From Ahaetulla prasina (taxonomy: Eukaryota > Chordata > Lepidosauria > Squamata > Colubridae), in assembly GCF_028640845.1 (NCBI RefSeq), contig NC_080548.1, positions 11,397,314-11,461,313 on the forward strand: a DNA stretch of 64,000 nt. Reading direction: 5' to 3'. A program made the translations under genes and the position numbers. The notes beneath the pieces were generated by a model, which was given only the letters and a program-made list of their open reading frames with translations, was not told where the DNA came from and searched no databases. This document shows, in pieces, positions 22,000-31,710 of this stretch. The stretch's first letter is position 1, and each line of letters opens with the position of its first letter.

Positions 22000-23727
22000 T
22001 AATGTCCATCGAGCTTGTATTTATTTATTTATTTATTTATTTATTCAAATTTGTATACCGCCCTATCTCCCTAGGGACTCAGGGCGGTTCACAGGCAAAT
22101 AAAATACATATAAATACAAAAATAAAATATCCATTAAAAAACTTATTAGATGCAGCCAGATAATTAAAAACAATATATATAATAAAACCCATTAAAATCT
22201 ACATTTAAAAACCTAGTCCAGTCCTGCGCAAACGAATAGATGTGTTTTAAGCTCGCGGCGGAAGGTTCGGAGGTCCGGAAGTTGATGAAGTCCTGGGGGG
22301 AGTTCGTTCCAGAGGGTGGGAGCCCCCACAGAGAAGGCCCTTCCCCTGGGTGTCGCCAGACGGCACTGCCTAGCCGACGGCACCCTGAGGAGTCCCTCTC
22401 TGTGAGAGCGCACGGGTCGGTAAGAGGTATTCGGTAGCAGCAGGCGGTCCCGTAAATAGCCCGGCCCTATGCCATGGAGCACTTTAAAGATAGTTACCAA
22501 CACCTTGAAGCGCACCCGGAAAGCCACAGGTAGCCAGTGCAGTCTGCGCAGGAGAGGTGTCACATGGGTGCCACGAGGGGCTCCCTCTATCACCCGCGCA
22601 GCCGCATTCTGAACTAACTGGAGCCTCCGGATGCCCTTCAAGGGGAGCCCCATGTAGAGAGCATTGCAGTAATCCAGACGAGACGTCACGAGGGCGTGAG
22701 TGACCGTGTCTAGGGCATCTCGGTCTAGAAAGGGGCGCAACTGGCGGACCAGGCGAACCTGGTAAAAAGCTCTCCTGGAGACGGCCGTCAAATGATCTTC
22801 CAAAGACAGCCGTTCATCCAGGAGGACGCCCAAGTTGCGCATCCTCTCCATCGGGGCCAATGAGTCGCCCCCGACAGTCAGCCGAGGACTCAGCTGACTG
22901 TACCGGGATGCCGGCATCCACAGCCACTCTGTCTTGGAGGGATTGAGCTTGAGCCTGTTTCTCCCCATCCAGACCCGTACGGCCTCCAGACACCGGGACA
23001 GCACTTTGATAGCTTCGTTGGGGTGGCCCGGTGTGGAAAAGTACAGCTGAGTGTCATCAGCGTACAGCTGGTACCTCACCCCGAAGCCACTGATGATCTC
23101 ACCCAGCGGCTTCATATAGATGTTGAACAGGAGGGGCGAGAGAATCGACCCCTGTGGCACCCCACAAGTGAGGCGCCTCGGGGCCGACCTCTGCCCTCCC
23201 GTCAACACCGTCTGCGACCGGTCGGAGAGATAGGAGGAGAACCACCGATAAACGGTGCCTCCCACTCCCAATCCTTCCAACCGGCGCAGCAGGATACCAT
23301 GGTCGATGGTATCAAAAGCCGCTGAGAGGTCTAATAGGACCACGGCGGAGGAACACCCCCTATCCCTGGCCCTCCAGAGATCATCCACCAATGCGACCAA
23401 AGCCGTCTCAGTGCTGTATCCGGGCCGGAAACCGGACTGGAACGGGTCTAGATAGACAGTTTCCTCCAGGTGCTGGGGAAACTGACATGCCACCACACTC
23501 TCTACAATCTTCGCCGCGAAGCGAAGGTTGGAGACCGGACGATAATTACCTAAAACAGCCGGGTCCAGGGAGGGCTTCTTGAGGAGGGGCCTCACCACCG
23601 CCTCTTTCAAGGCGGCTGGAAAGACTCCCTCCAACAAAGAAGCACTCGTAATTGCCTGGAGCCAGCCTCGTGTCACCTCCTGAGAGGCCAGTACCAACCA
23701 GGAGGGGCACGGGTCCAGTAAACACGT
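22000..23727 (-). mobile_element. 5'-truncated CR1/L2-group LINE (family 1)
   Basis: Minus-strand element with its 3' end at the ATTTATTTATT tract near 22018-22050, where the hairpin-like CCGCCCTGAGTCCCTAGGGA is seen. The 5' truncation is at the hAT arm near 23727. It carries the uninterrupted reverse-transcriptase frame described separately. Confidence 0.88.
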
Positions 23728-23742
23728 GAAGTTGAAGTCCAC
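22213..23742 (-). CDS. LINE ORF2 fragment: uninterrupted reverse transcriptase
   Basis: Encodes a 509-residue frame with a complete non-LTR reverse-transcriptase core: NYRPVSNL at about 66, [20 protein letters not shown] at about 103, [13 protein letters not shown] (catalytic Asp) at 136-148, [13 protein letters not shown] at 194-206 and YADD at 227-230. A thumb/C-terminal part follows (YCNALYMGLPLKGIRRLQLV; NELPPGL). In its life cycle the enzyme copies LINE RNA at a nicked target. There are no stops or shifts, so insertion is probably recent. The N-terminal endonuclease is missing because of 5' truncation; the first few residues come from the flanking MITE. It probably has no promoter and is not autonomous. 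Its nearest relative here is 29940..34400. Confidence 0.9.
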   Translation of the reverse strand: MDFNFTCLLDPCPSWLVLASQEVTRGWLQAITSASLLEGVFPAALKEAVVRPLLKKPSLDPAVLGNYRPVSNLRFAAKIVESVVACQFPQHLEETVYLDPFQSGFRPGYSTETALVALVDDLWRARDRGCSSAVVLLDLSAAFDTIDHGILLRRLEGLGVGGTVYRWFSSYLSDRSQTVLTGGQRSAPRRLTCGVPQGSILSPLLFNIYMKPLGEIISGFGVRYQLYADDTQLYFSTPGHPNEAIKVLSRCLEAVRVWMGRNRLKLNPSKTEWLWMPASRYSQLSPRLTVGGDSLAPMERMRNLGVLLDERLSLEDHLTAVSRRAFYQVRLVRQLRPFLDRDALDTVTHALVTSRLDYCNALYMGLPLKGIRRLQLVQNAAARVIEGAPRGTHVTPLLRRLHWLPVAFRVRFKVLVTIFKVLHGIGPGYLRDRLLLPNTSYRPVRSHREGLLRVPSARQCRLATPRGRAFSVGAPTLWNELPPGLHQLPDLRTFRRELKTHLFVCAGLD

Positions 23743-23783
23743 AAGTCTTAAAGTTGCCAGGGTTGGAGACCACTGATCTCATC

Positions 23784-24583
23784 AGCAGCTTATTTTCAGC
23801 AACCAAGAGGACAATGGCAGGGAAATGCTGTCACAGACCTCATGACATCACTGTACAAATAACACAACTTATGTTATTGGTTCATTGCATAATTCATGCC
23901 ATTTGCATGAGGATATCGTATCGCGATGCCATTGTGGCTTGTATTAGATTTTTAGGATCTGTAGAAGAGGCTGAGCTGGAAGGTGGGTTTAAACATGTCA
24001 TCAGCTGGGAATCACTGCATTATCCCAAAAGACCCAAGTCCAGCCTCTGTGAATTCTGTTGACTCTTACCTAGCACCAATTTAGCTTTGACCATTAGTTG
24101 ACAAGATTATTCTATTATTGTACTATAATGCAGTTAATGCATTATACAGTACATTTAATGCTGTTCTGTTCTCTGAAGTCAATGAATGCTCCTAGCTATT
24201 TGCTCCTTACAGAGTCTTCTCTTACCACATTCCCAGTTTTTAAAAGTAATAACCACTGATGGATAGTGATGGCAATGGTCAGGTCCTAGTTTTAGTCTTG
24301 ATCTGCCATCTGTAGAAGACAACCAGTTTTGCTATCTCAACAGTCCTCCTGATTCCATCAAAGGATCTCATTTCTCCTCCAAAGAGTTGGTTTGGGATGA
24401 AGGCATAGATGTAACGCTTACTAAGAAATGTTTTGAAAAGGAAGTAAGAGTGTTCGCAGGAATGGCTTGGTTCTTATAGCCTGGCTTCGGTTTGGAAAGG
24501 AGATTTGCATCTTTGATACCTTTTCTGTTTAAAAAATATTATTAGATTATATACTTTAGTTTTGATTTCTTTTATACATTCTA
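23784..24583. other. no recognised gene
   Basis: No coding or repeat family recognised. Confidence 0.45.
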
Positions 24584-24636
24584 TGAGAGGGAGAGAAAGA
24601 GAAAGAGAGAAAGAGACGGAAGGAGAGAGGGAGGGG

Positions 24637-24698
<62 letters not shown>
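24584..24698. repeat. (AG)n microsatellite
   Basis: AG-rich, becoming a pure GA run at 24645-24698. The minus-strand serine/leucine frame over it is spurious. Confidence 0.95.
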
Positions 24699-24701
<3 letters not shown>

Positions 24702-24935
24702 TGCCAGTTTGGTGTAGTGATTAAAGCACCAGGCTAGAAACCTGGAGATGGTGAATTCTAGTCTCCCCTTAGGCATGAAATCAGCTGGGTGACCTTAGAC
24801 CCAGTCACTCTCTTTCAGCCCTAGGCAGCAAGCAATGGCAAACCACTTCTGAAGTTTTGCCAAGAAAACTGTAGGACTAGTTAGAGCAGTTACTAAGAAT
24901 GAACATTGCCTCAAAGGCACAAAAAAAGTTTCCTC
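24702..24935 (+). repeat. tRNA-derived SINE, second family
   Basis: The head GTTTGGTGTAGTGATTAAAG is followed by GGTGAATTCTAGTCTCC (B-box-like), then GCTGGGTGACCTTAGACCCA and GTCACTCTCTTTCAGCCCTA. These are the head and body blocks of a widespread squamate tRNA-derived SINE. Confidence 0.75.
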
Positions 24936-25004
24936 TCTCTCTTTCTCTCACAAAACACTTTATGTAACACAATTTCACTTTTTATGTCTCTTACATACTC
25001 TACC

Positions 25005-25260
25005 TTAAAGGTAAAAAGTTTCTCCTATCCACTTGTGTCTTGATTTGGGGGGGTTGCTCATCTCCCACATGGCTATACGCTGAGGCGCACAGAATGCTGT
25101 TACCATCCCATTGAAGTGGCACCTATATATCCAGTCGTATTTGTATGCTTTCGAACTGTTAGGTGGGTAGGAGCTGGAAAAAGTAATGGGAGCTCACCCT
25201 GTCACGCAATGCTCAGGTCTCGAACCCTCTAGCAAGCTTAGTGTGTTTAACCTCAATTTA
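25005..25260 (-). repeat. tRNA-derived SINE, Sauria/Squam type, decayed
   Basis: Reverse-orientation relative of 19002..19356: GCTTTCGAACTGTTAGGTGG, GGGAGCTCACCCTGTCACGC and GGTCTCGAACCCTC in plus order. Confidence 0.75.
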
Positions 25261-25383
25261 TCACGCTCCCGTGCACCGTACATATATTCAGCTTTTTACT
25301 TTGACAATTTTTAATGTTTTACATTTGATATTGCTTCCTAATGACTGAACTCCATCTCTTTACAATATGCTGATCTATGTAAA

Positions 25384-25720
25384 AAAGGTAAAGTAGTCCC
25401 TGTGGGATTTACTCCGCTAGTCATTGCTGACTGTAGGGGGCAGGGGTCATCTCCATTTCAAGGCCATGGAGCCAGCGTTGTCCAAAGACACTTCTGCCGT
25501 CATGTGGTCAGCATGACGTCATGGAGCTCTGTTACTTTCCCACCGAAGTGGTACCTTTTTATCTACTTGCATGTATGTGCTTTTGAACTGCTCGGTTGGC
25601 AGGAGCTGGCATGAGGACAGGAGCTCACCCTGTCGCATGGATCTCGCCTCTCGAACCTGGGCTGCTGGCTTTCCAGCCAACAAGCCCAGTATCTTAACTG
25701 CTGAGTCACTGTGACACCCT
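25384..25720 (-). repeat. tRNA-derived SINE, Sauria/Squam type
   Basis: In plus order: AAAGGTAAAGTAGTCCC, CATGTGGTCAGCATGACGTC, GGAGCTCACCCTGTCGCATG, then CTCTCGAACCTGGGCTG (B-box complement). Most of it is carried into the tandem duplication, so a second copy sits at 26490-26775. Confidence 0.82.
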
Positions 25721-26489
25721 TGCCAATCAATATAAAAATAGAATAGATTTGATTGTACCCTGAAGGATGGGAAGACAAGTATCTTTGGAAAGGGAGCTGT
25801 GGCTCCTCTTTAGCCAGCTCAGAGGCAGATGGGGTGCCAGCCAAAGCAGCAGTCCAATAGGGCAGCAGATGAAAGAGCTGTACAGAGCCACTTATAAATA
25901 TCTACATGCACACATCAGTTACTTTTTCCATCCGTTTCAATCTAGCAGCTTAACATGGTCTCTATTCTGCTGCTGCTTCCGTAAGCAATTTTGGGTGCCA
26001 GACAGCTTTCCCCCCAAATCTAGTCTGTGGAGGGATCCTAAAACGATGCACAAATCCATCGCACAAAGTTCCATGTGAGATGCCAGCTGCTTTGGGGCGA
26101 TTTGGAACAAAGCAACAGCAACAGGAGATGAAGAATTATTGGGGGGTGGGGGGCGGAGGGGGAAAAGAGAAACAGCCTTGCTTCTACTTGCTATCCTTTT
26201 TGAGTTTTAAACTGGGTTTGGGGTGGTGGTGAAATGTAAAATTTGTTACTACCAGTTCTGTGGGCAAGACTTGGTGGTGGGGGGATGTAATGTGACTGGG
26301 TGGGTGTGGCCAACTTTTTAACTTTTAAAAGCATTTTTCTACAACCTCTTTGGCCAAAGAGGTTGTGGCATCTTTAAAACTCTGACGATCCCAGCTGAGC
26401 AGCGCAATCATCAGAGGTGTGGTTTTTACTTTTAAAAGCATTTTTGGGCGAAGAATGATCTGATGATCGTGCGGCTGAGCTGGCATGGG
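25434..26489. repeat. tandem duplication, copy 1 (about 1,056 bp)
   Basis: Copy 1 of a direct duplication with copy 2 at 26490..27579. The offset is 1,056 bp and translated segments of 93 and 103 residues are identical between copies. Both boundaries lie at GGGGGCAGGG. Contents: most of a SINE, unique sequence and the left part of a hAT MITE. It is not coding. Confidence 0.93.
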
Positions 26490-27579
26490 TGGGGGGCAGG
26501 GGTCATCTCCATTTCAAGGCCATGGAGCCAGCGTTGTCCAAAGACACTTCTGCCGTCATGTGGTCAGCATGACGTCATGGAGCTCTGTTACTTTCCCACC
26601 GAAGTGGTACCTTTTTATCTACTTGCATGTATGTGCTTTTGAACTGCTCGGTTGGCAGGAGCTGGCATGAGGACAGGAGCTCACCCTGTCGCATGGATCT
26701 CGCCTCTCGAACCTGGGCTGCTGGCTTTCCAGCCAACAAGCCCAGTATCTTAACTGCTGAGTCACTGTGACACCCTTGCCAATCAATATAAAAATAGAAT
26801 AGATTTGATTGTACCCTGAAGGATGGGAAGACAAGTATCTTTGGAAAGGGAGCTGTGGCTCCTCTTTAGCCAGCTCAGAGGCAGATGGGGTGCCAGCCAA
26901 AGCAGCAGTCCAATAGGGCAGCAGATGAAAGAGCTGTACAGAGCCACTTATAAATATCTACATGCACACATCAGTTACTTTTTCCATCCGTTTCAATCTA
27001 GCAGCTTAACATGGTCTCTATTCTGCTGCTGCTTCCGTAAGCAATTTTGGGTGCCAGACAGCTTTCCCCCCAAATCTAGTCTGTGGAGGGATCCTAAAAC
27101 GATGCACAAATCCATCGCACAAAGTTCCATGTGAGATGCCAGCTGCTTTGGGGCGATTTGGAACAAAGCAACAGCAACAGGAGATGAAGAATTATTGGGG
27201 GGTGGGGGGCGGAGGGGGAAAAGAGAAACAGCCTTGCTTCTACTTGCTATCCTTTTTGAGTTTTAAACTGGGTTTGGGGTGGTGGTGAAATGTAAAATTT
27301 GTTACTACCAGTTCTGTGGGCAAGACTTGGTGGTGGGGGGATGTAATGTGACTGGGTGGGTGTGGCCAACTTTTTTTTTTAACTTTTAAAAGCATTTTTT
27401 CTACAACCTCTTTGGCCAAAGAGGTTGTAGAAAAAATGCTTTTAAAAGGCTCTGACGATCCCAGCTGAGCCGCGCAATCATCAGAGGTGTGGTTTTTTTT
27501 TACTTTTAAAAGCATTTTTTTGGGCGAAGAATGATCTGATGATCGTGCGGCTGAGCTGGGCATGGGTGGGGGGGGCAGG
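26490..27579. repeat. tandem duplication, copy 2
   Basis: Near-identical to copy 1 for the first 850 bp. The last part differs: T runs are longer and the quasi-palindrome of copy 1 is perfect here. Confidence 0.93.
27383..27448. repeat. perfect 66-bp palindrome
   Basis: Two 33-nt arms with no spacer, centred at TTTGG|CCAAA (27415/27416). The equivalent site in copy 1 (about 26330-26385) is imperfect on the right arm (GTTGTGGCATCTTTAAAAC). Confidence 0.95.
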
Positions 27580-27694
27580 GATTTTTGCTACCGGTTCTCC
27601 GAACCACCCGCCGCCATTGCTACCGGATCAGACAATCCGATCCGAACTGGGAGCATTTCACTCCTGGTTTGGGGGTTTATTCTTAAAACAAAGC

Positions 27695-28092
27695 TGAAAA
27701 GTGCAGGATGTACATTTGTCGGCTGGCGGCCTCCAGGGGAAGGGCCTTCTCTGTGGGGGCTCCTACCCTATGGAACGAACTTCCCCCTGGACTTCGACAA
27801 CTTCCTGACCTCCGGACCTTTTGCCGCGAGCTTAAGACCTATTTATTTGTCCACGCGGGACTGGCATAGAATTTTTAGATGTTTTATGGGTTTTAATTCT
27901 TAATTAGTTTTTTGGGTTTTTAAATGTATTTTAAATTTGGGCCAAATTTAATAAGTTTTTTTAACTATTGTTTTATTTGTATTGTGTGTTTTGATTGTTG
28001 TTTTTACATGGCTGTTCACCGCCCTGAGTCCTTCGGGAGAAGGGCGGTATACAAATTAAAATATTATTATTATTATTATTATTATTATTATC
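27695..28092 (+). repeat. CR1/L2-group LINE 3' end (family 1)
   Basis: Plus-strand copy of the last codons of ORF2 (GEGPSLWGLLPYGTNFPL) plus the whole 3' UTR, ending CCGCCCTGAGTCCTTCGGGA, GGGCGGTATACAAATT and (ATT)n. 5'-truncated. Confidence 0.87.
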
Positions 28093-28222
28093 TACAATAT
28101 ATTTAAATACATATGCATATAAATAAACCCCCCCAAAAAGGCTACACTGGACTGCAGTTTTCCCTGTTAATTGGGGTGTCCCTTGCCACCATCATGGGGG
28201 AGATAGAAAATAGGGATGGATT

Positions 28223-28385
28223 CAGTGGTGGGTTGCTACCAGTTTGCCCCAGATTGGGTGAACGAGTAGCGGCAGTGGTGGGAGGCTCTGCCCATCCACC
28301 TGAATGCTTATGCACATCCACAGAAGCATTGCACACGCGCACTCACAAGCGAACCAGTAGCGACAGGTTTTGAAACCCGCCCCTG
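28223..28385. repeat. hAT MITE, ACCGGTT family, perfect 8-bp duplication
   Basis: CAGTGGTGGGTTGCTACC to TTTTGAAACCCGCCCCTG, flanked by GATGGATT on both sides (28215-28222, 28386-28393). Confidence 0.9.
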
Positions 28386-28510
28386 GATGGATTCGTGAAA
28401 GAAGGTCCCGCACAGGCAGCTTTTCCTACCATTAAACCAATGTTTCGTAACCGGCTGAAGAATTCTGGGAGATGAAATCCAAGCATCTTAAAGTCAACAA
28501 GGTTGTGAAA

Positions 28511-28690
28511 AAACTCCCTTCAAATCAAATCAAATCAAATCAAAATTTTATTGTCAATGCAAAACATGCGTACAATGAGATTGAATGAGCCTCCCTTGCT
28601 GTAGCCCCCTCCCCCCGAAACACAGAATACATCTCAATAACTCAATAAATAAAAGAAAAAGAAACCCCTAAACCCAAATAAGTAATAACT
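28511..28690 (-). repeat. LINE 3' end with (CAAAT)n tail
   Basis: In plus order (CAAAT)n then TTTTATTGTCAATGCAAAAC and GTACAATGAGATTGAATG. The minus-strand layout (AATAAAA followed by pentamers) is that of a LINE 3' terminus. It differs from both LINE families above. Confidence 0.6.
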
Positions 28691-28717
28691 AGCACACACT
28701 CCCATATACATATATGT

Positions 28718-28854
28718 CAATGGTGGGATTCAAGTAATTTAACCACCGGTTCTCTGCCCTAATGATTTCTTCCAACAACTAGTTTGCCAAACTGCTCAGA
28801 AAGTTAACAACCGGTTCTCCCGAAGTGGTGCGAACTGGCTGAATCCCACCACTG
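28718..28854. repeat. hAT MITE, ACCGGTT family, perfect 8-bp duplication
   Basis: CAATGGTGGGATTCAAG to GGCTGAATCCCACCACTG, flanked by ATATATGT (28710-28717, 28855-28862). Contains AACCACCGGTTCTC. Confidence 0.9.
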
Positions 28855-28931
28855 ATATATGTATATAACATTATATTATATTACACTGGTATGAACATGT
28901 TGCATGTTGTGCTGGCCCTGCAAATCTATCA

Positions 28932-28932
28932 T

Positions 28933-28964
<32 letters not shown>

Positions 28965-29205
28965 TATCCCGCCCTTCTCCGAAGACTCAGGGCGGCTTAC
29001 ACTATGTCAAGCAATAGTCTTCATCCATTTGTATACTATATACAAAGTCAACTTATTGCCCCCCAACAATCTGGGTCCTCATTTTTCCTACCTTATAAAG
29101 GATGGAAGGCTGAGTCAACCTTGGGCCGCGCTCGAACCTGCAGTAATTGCAGGCTCTGTGTTCTTAATAACAGGCTTTACCAGCCTGAGCTAAACCGGCC
29201 CTTTC
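28932..29205 (-). repeat. tRNA-derived SINE with LINE-like 3' tail
   Basis: Second copy of the SINE at 6321. (TTTA)n precedes TATCCCGCCCTTCTCCGAAG; the head at the high-coordinate side has CGCTCGAACCTGCAG and GCCTGAGCTAAACCGGCC. Confidence 0.83.
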
Positions 29206-29305
29206 TTGGATGAGAAGCAAAATGTCTTCAAAAAAAAATCAAAAAAAAATCAGAAAGTCCAGTTGCCTCCTGAAAAAGCACCTTTGGGACTGCCTTAAAT
29301 CTGTA
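29206..29305 (+). repeat. retroelement tail motif
   Basis: TTGGATGAGAAGCAAAATGTCTTC followed by AGTCCAGTTGCCTCCTGAAA and GCACCTTTGGGAC. Similar at 51120 and inverted at about 5440. Probably a shared retroelement 3' end of unknown family. Confidence 0.5.
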
Positions 29306-29939
29306 ATCCAAAGCAGGGCATTCGCATTGAAAAGAATTGGGATTTCAATTGCTTAGCTTCAGGTGCTCTCTTGACTTTTTTTGGGGGGGAGCCCCTCCCC
29401 CCAAGCAGCCCAGAGTTCACCTGCTCCCCTTTTGCTAGCATGGAAGGTATTTATGGCAAGGTCTGCAGAGGTCAATGGCCTCAGCCATATTTCAGCCTGT
29501 CCTCTGCCATTTCTCTTTTTCCCTGAAGGGTTTTGCTTCTGTTTTTCTCAAATTTGCTCTCCTTATCTGGAAGCTGTAATCTGAGGTTGTGACCTAAAGA
29601 ACTGAAGCCTCCTCTTTTGAAGTGGGAAGGTAACACCGTTTCCTGCATCCCTCGAATATCTCAGGTGCTCGGGTGGTGGGGGAGAGGAGGGAAGGAAGGG
29701 GCCAAACAGGTAGGACAAATGTCACGCAGCCAAGGAGGAAGAAAGCTTGCCAAACGCTAGAGTCCAGATTGCAGAATTCTTCCACAAACAATAAAACCTG
29801 CGTACAAGAAGCTTATCGCATCTGATGATCTAACCAAGTGCAAAAAGTGCATGTACATTCAGGTCCCAGGAAGGATCTAATCATTGGAACCGCTTGCCAC
29901 TGGAGTTTAGTTATTTATTTATTTTATTTATTTATTTAA
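29306..29939. other. no recognised gene
   Basis: No conserved protein or repeat. (TTTA)n at 29910-29940 belongs to the adjacent LINE end. Confidence 0.45.
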
Positions 29940-30099
29940 TCATATTTATATACCGCCCTATCTCCCGAAGGACTCAGGGCGGTTTACAGGCACTTAAAAA
30001 CACATAAATACAGTATAAAAACAATTAAAAAACTTATTCAAAAAGCCCGTTAATTAAAACATACAAATAAAACCCAATTAAAACCCATAAATTTAAAAT

Positions 30100-31710
30100 C
30101 TAGCTCAGTCCTGCACAATTAAATAAGTATGTTTTAAGCCCGCGGCGGAAGGTCCGAAGGTCCGGAAGCTGACGGAGTCCGGGGGGTAGTTCGTTCCAAA
30201 GGGTGGGAGCCCCCACAGAGAAGGCCCTTCCCCTGGGCGTCGCCAGACGACATTGCCTCGCTGACGGCACCCTGAGGAGACCCTCTCTGTGAGAGCGCAC
30301 GGGTCGGTGAGAGGTATTCGGTAGCAGTAGGCGGTCCCGTAAATAACCCGGCCCAATGCCATGGAGCGCTTTAAAGGTGGTCACCAAAACCTTGAAGCGC
30401 ACCCGGAAGGCCACAGGTAGCCAGTGCAGTCTGTGCAGGATGGGTGTTATGCGGGAGCCACGAGGGGCTCCATCTATCACCCGCGCAGCCGCATTCTGGA
30501 CTAACTGTAGCCTCCGGATGCCCTTCAAGGGGAGCCCCATGTAGAGAGCATTGCAGTAATCCAGGCGAGACGTCACGAGTGCGTGAGTGACCGTGCATAG
30601 GGCATCCCGGTCCAGAAAGGGGCGCAACTGGCGTACCAGACGAACCTGGTAGAACGCTCTCCTGGAGACGGCCGTCAAATTATCTTCTAGAGACAGCCGT
30701 TCGTCCAGGAGGACGCCTAAGTTGCGAACCCTCTCCATCGGGGCCAATGACTCGCCACCGATGGTCAGCCGCGGATTTAGCTGACTGTACCGGGATGCCG
30801 GCATCCACAGCCACTCTGTCTTGGGGGGAATGAGCTTGGGCCTGTTTCTCCCCATCCAGACCCGTCGGCCTCCAGACACGGGACAGCACTTGATAACCGT
30901 TGGGGTGGTCCGGTGTAGAAAAGTACAGCTGGGTGTCATCAGCGTACAGCTGGTACTTCACACCGAAACCACTGATGATCTCACCCAGCGGCTTCATGTA
31001 GATGTTAAACAGAAGGGGCGAGAGGATCGACCCCTGCGGCACCCCACAAGTGAGGCGCCTCGGGCCGACCTCTGCCCCCTGTCAACACCGACTGCGACCG
31101 GTCAGAGAGATAGGAGGAGAACCACCGATAAACGGTGCTTCTCCCTCCCAATCCCTCCAACCGGCGCAGCAGGATACCATGGTCGATGGTATCGAAAGCC
31201 GCTGAGAGATCTAATAGGACCAGGGCAGAGGAACAACCCCTATCCCTGGCCCTCAGAGATCATCCACCAACGCGACCAAAGCCGTCTCCGTGCTGTAACC
31301 GGACCGGAAACCGGACTGGAGCAGGTCTAGATAGACAGTTTCATCCAGGTGCAAGGGAAACTGATATGCCACCATACTCTCTACAACCTTCGCCGCGGCG
31401 GGTTGGAGACGACGATAATTACCTAAAACAGCGGGTCAGGAAGGCTTCTTAAGGAGGGCCTCACCACCGCCTCTTTCAAAGCGGCCGGGGAGACACCCTC
31501 CACCAAAGAAGCGGTTGTAATCGCCTGGAGCCAGCCTCGTGTCACCTCCTGAGTGGCCAGCACCAGCCAGGAGGGGCACGGGTCCAGTAAACATGTGGTG
31601 GCATTCAGCCTACCCAGCAACCTGTCCATGTCCTCAGGAGCCACAGGGTCAAACTCATCCCAAACAATATCGCCAAGACCACCCTCCAGCATCTCACCCG
31701 CATCACGCAA
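30100..31710 (-). pseudogene. LINE reverse transcriptase, frameshifted
   Basis: The same protein as 22213..23742, broken into at least three frames. 31710..31423 carries the start (CLLDPCPSWLVLATQEVTRG). 31042..30680 carries [15 protein letters not shown] and YADD. 30939..30100 carries the C-terminal half, ending NELPPGLRQLPDLRTFRRGL. Small deletions, for example around the SGFRPGYSTET block, account for the breaks. It cannot yield active enzyme. Confidence 0.88.

Larger units (their letters stand above)
21116..23775. mobile_element. hAT MITE split by two LINE fragments
   Basis: The left half (CAGGGGTCTCCAACCATGGC to GAATTCTGGGAG, 21116-21178) and right half (GTTGAAGTCCACAAGTCTTA to GGAGACCACTG, 23729-23775) are the two arms of one palindromic MITE. 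The outer flanks ATCTAATC and ATCTCATC match 7 of 8. About 2.55 kb of LINE sequence now lies between the arms. Confidence 0.85.
26224..27667. repeat. hAT MITE (ACCGGTT family) interrupted by the tandem duplication
   Basis: The left terminus GTGGTGAAATGTAAAATTTG occurs in both copies (about 26226 and 27281). The only right terminus (GGGAGCATTTCACTCCTGG) is at 27650-27668. So the complete element is the one in copy 2 (about 27279-27667) and copy 1 holds a truncated one. The centre shows ACTACCAGTTCTGTGGGC and TTGCTACCGGTTCTCCGAAC. Confidence 0.7.

Noticed and set aside
25563..27134. Pairs of identical 93- and 103-codon frames suggesting duplicated genes
   Set aside because: They lie in SINE-derived and anonymous sequence copied by the tandem duplication, with no recognised protein and opposing overlapping frames.
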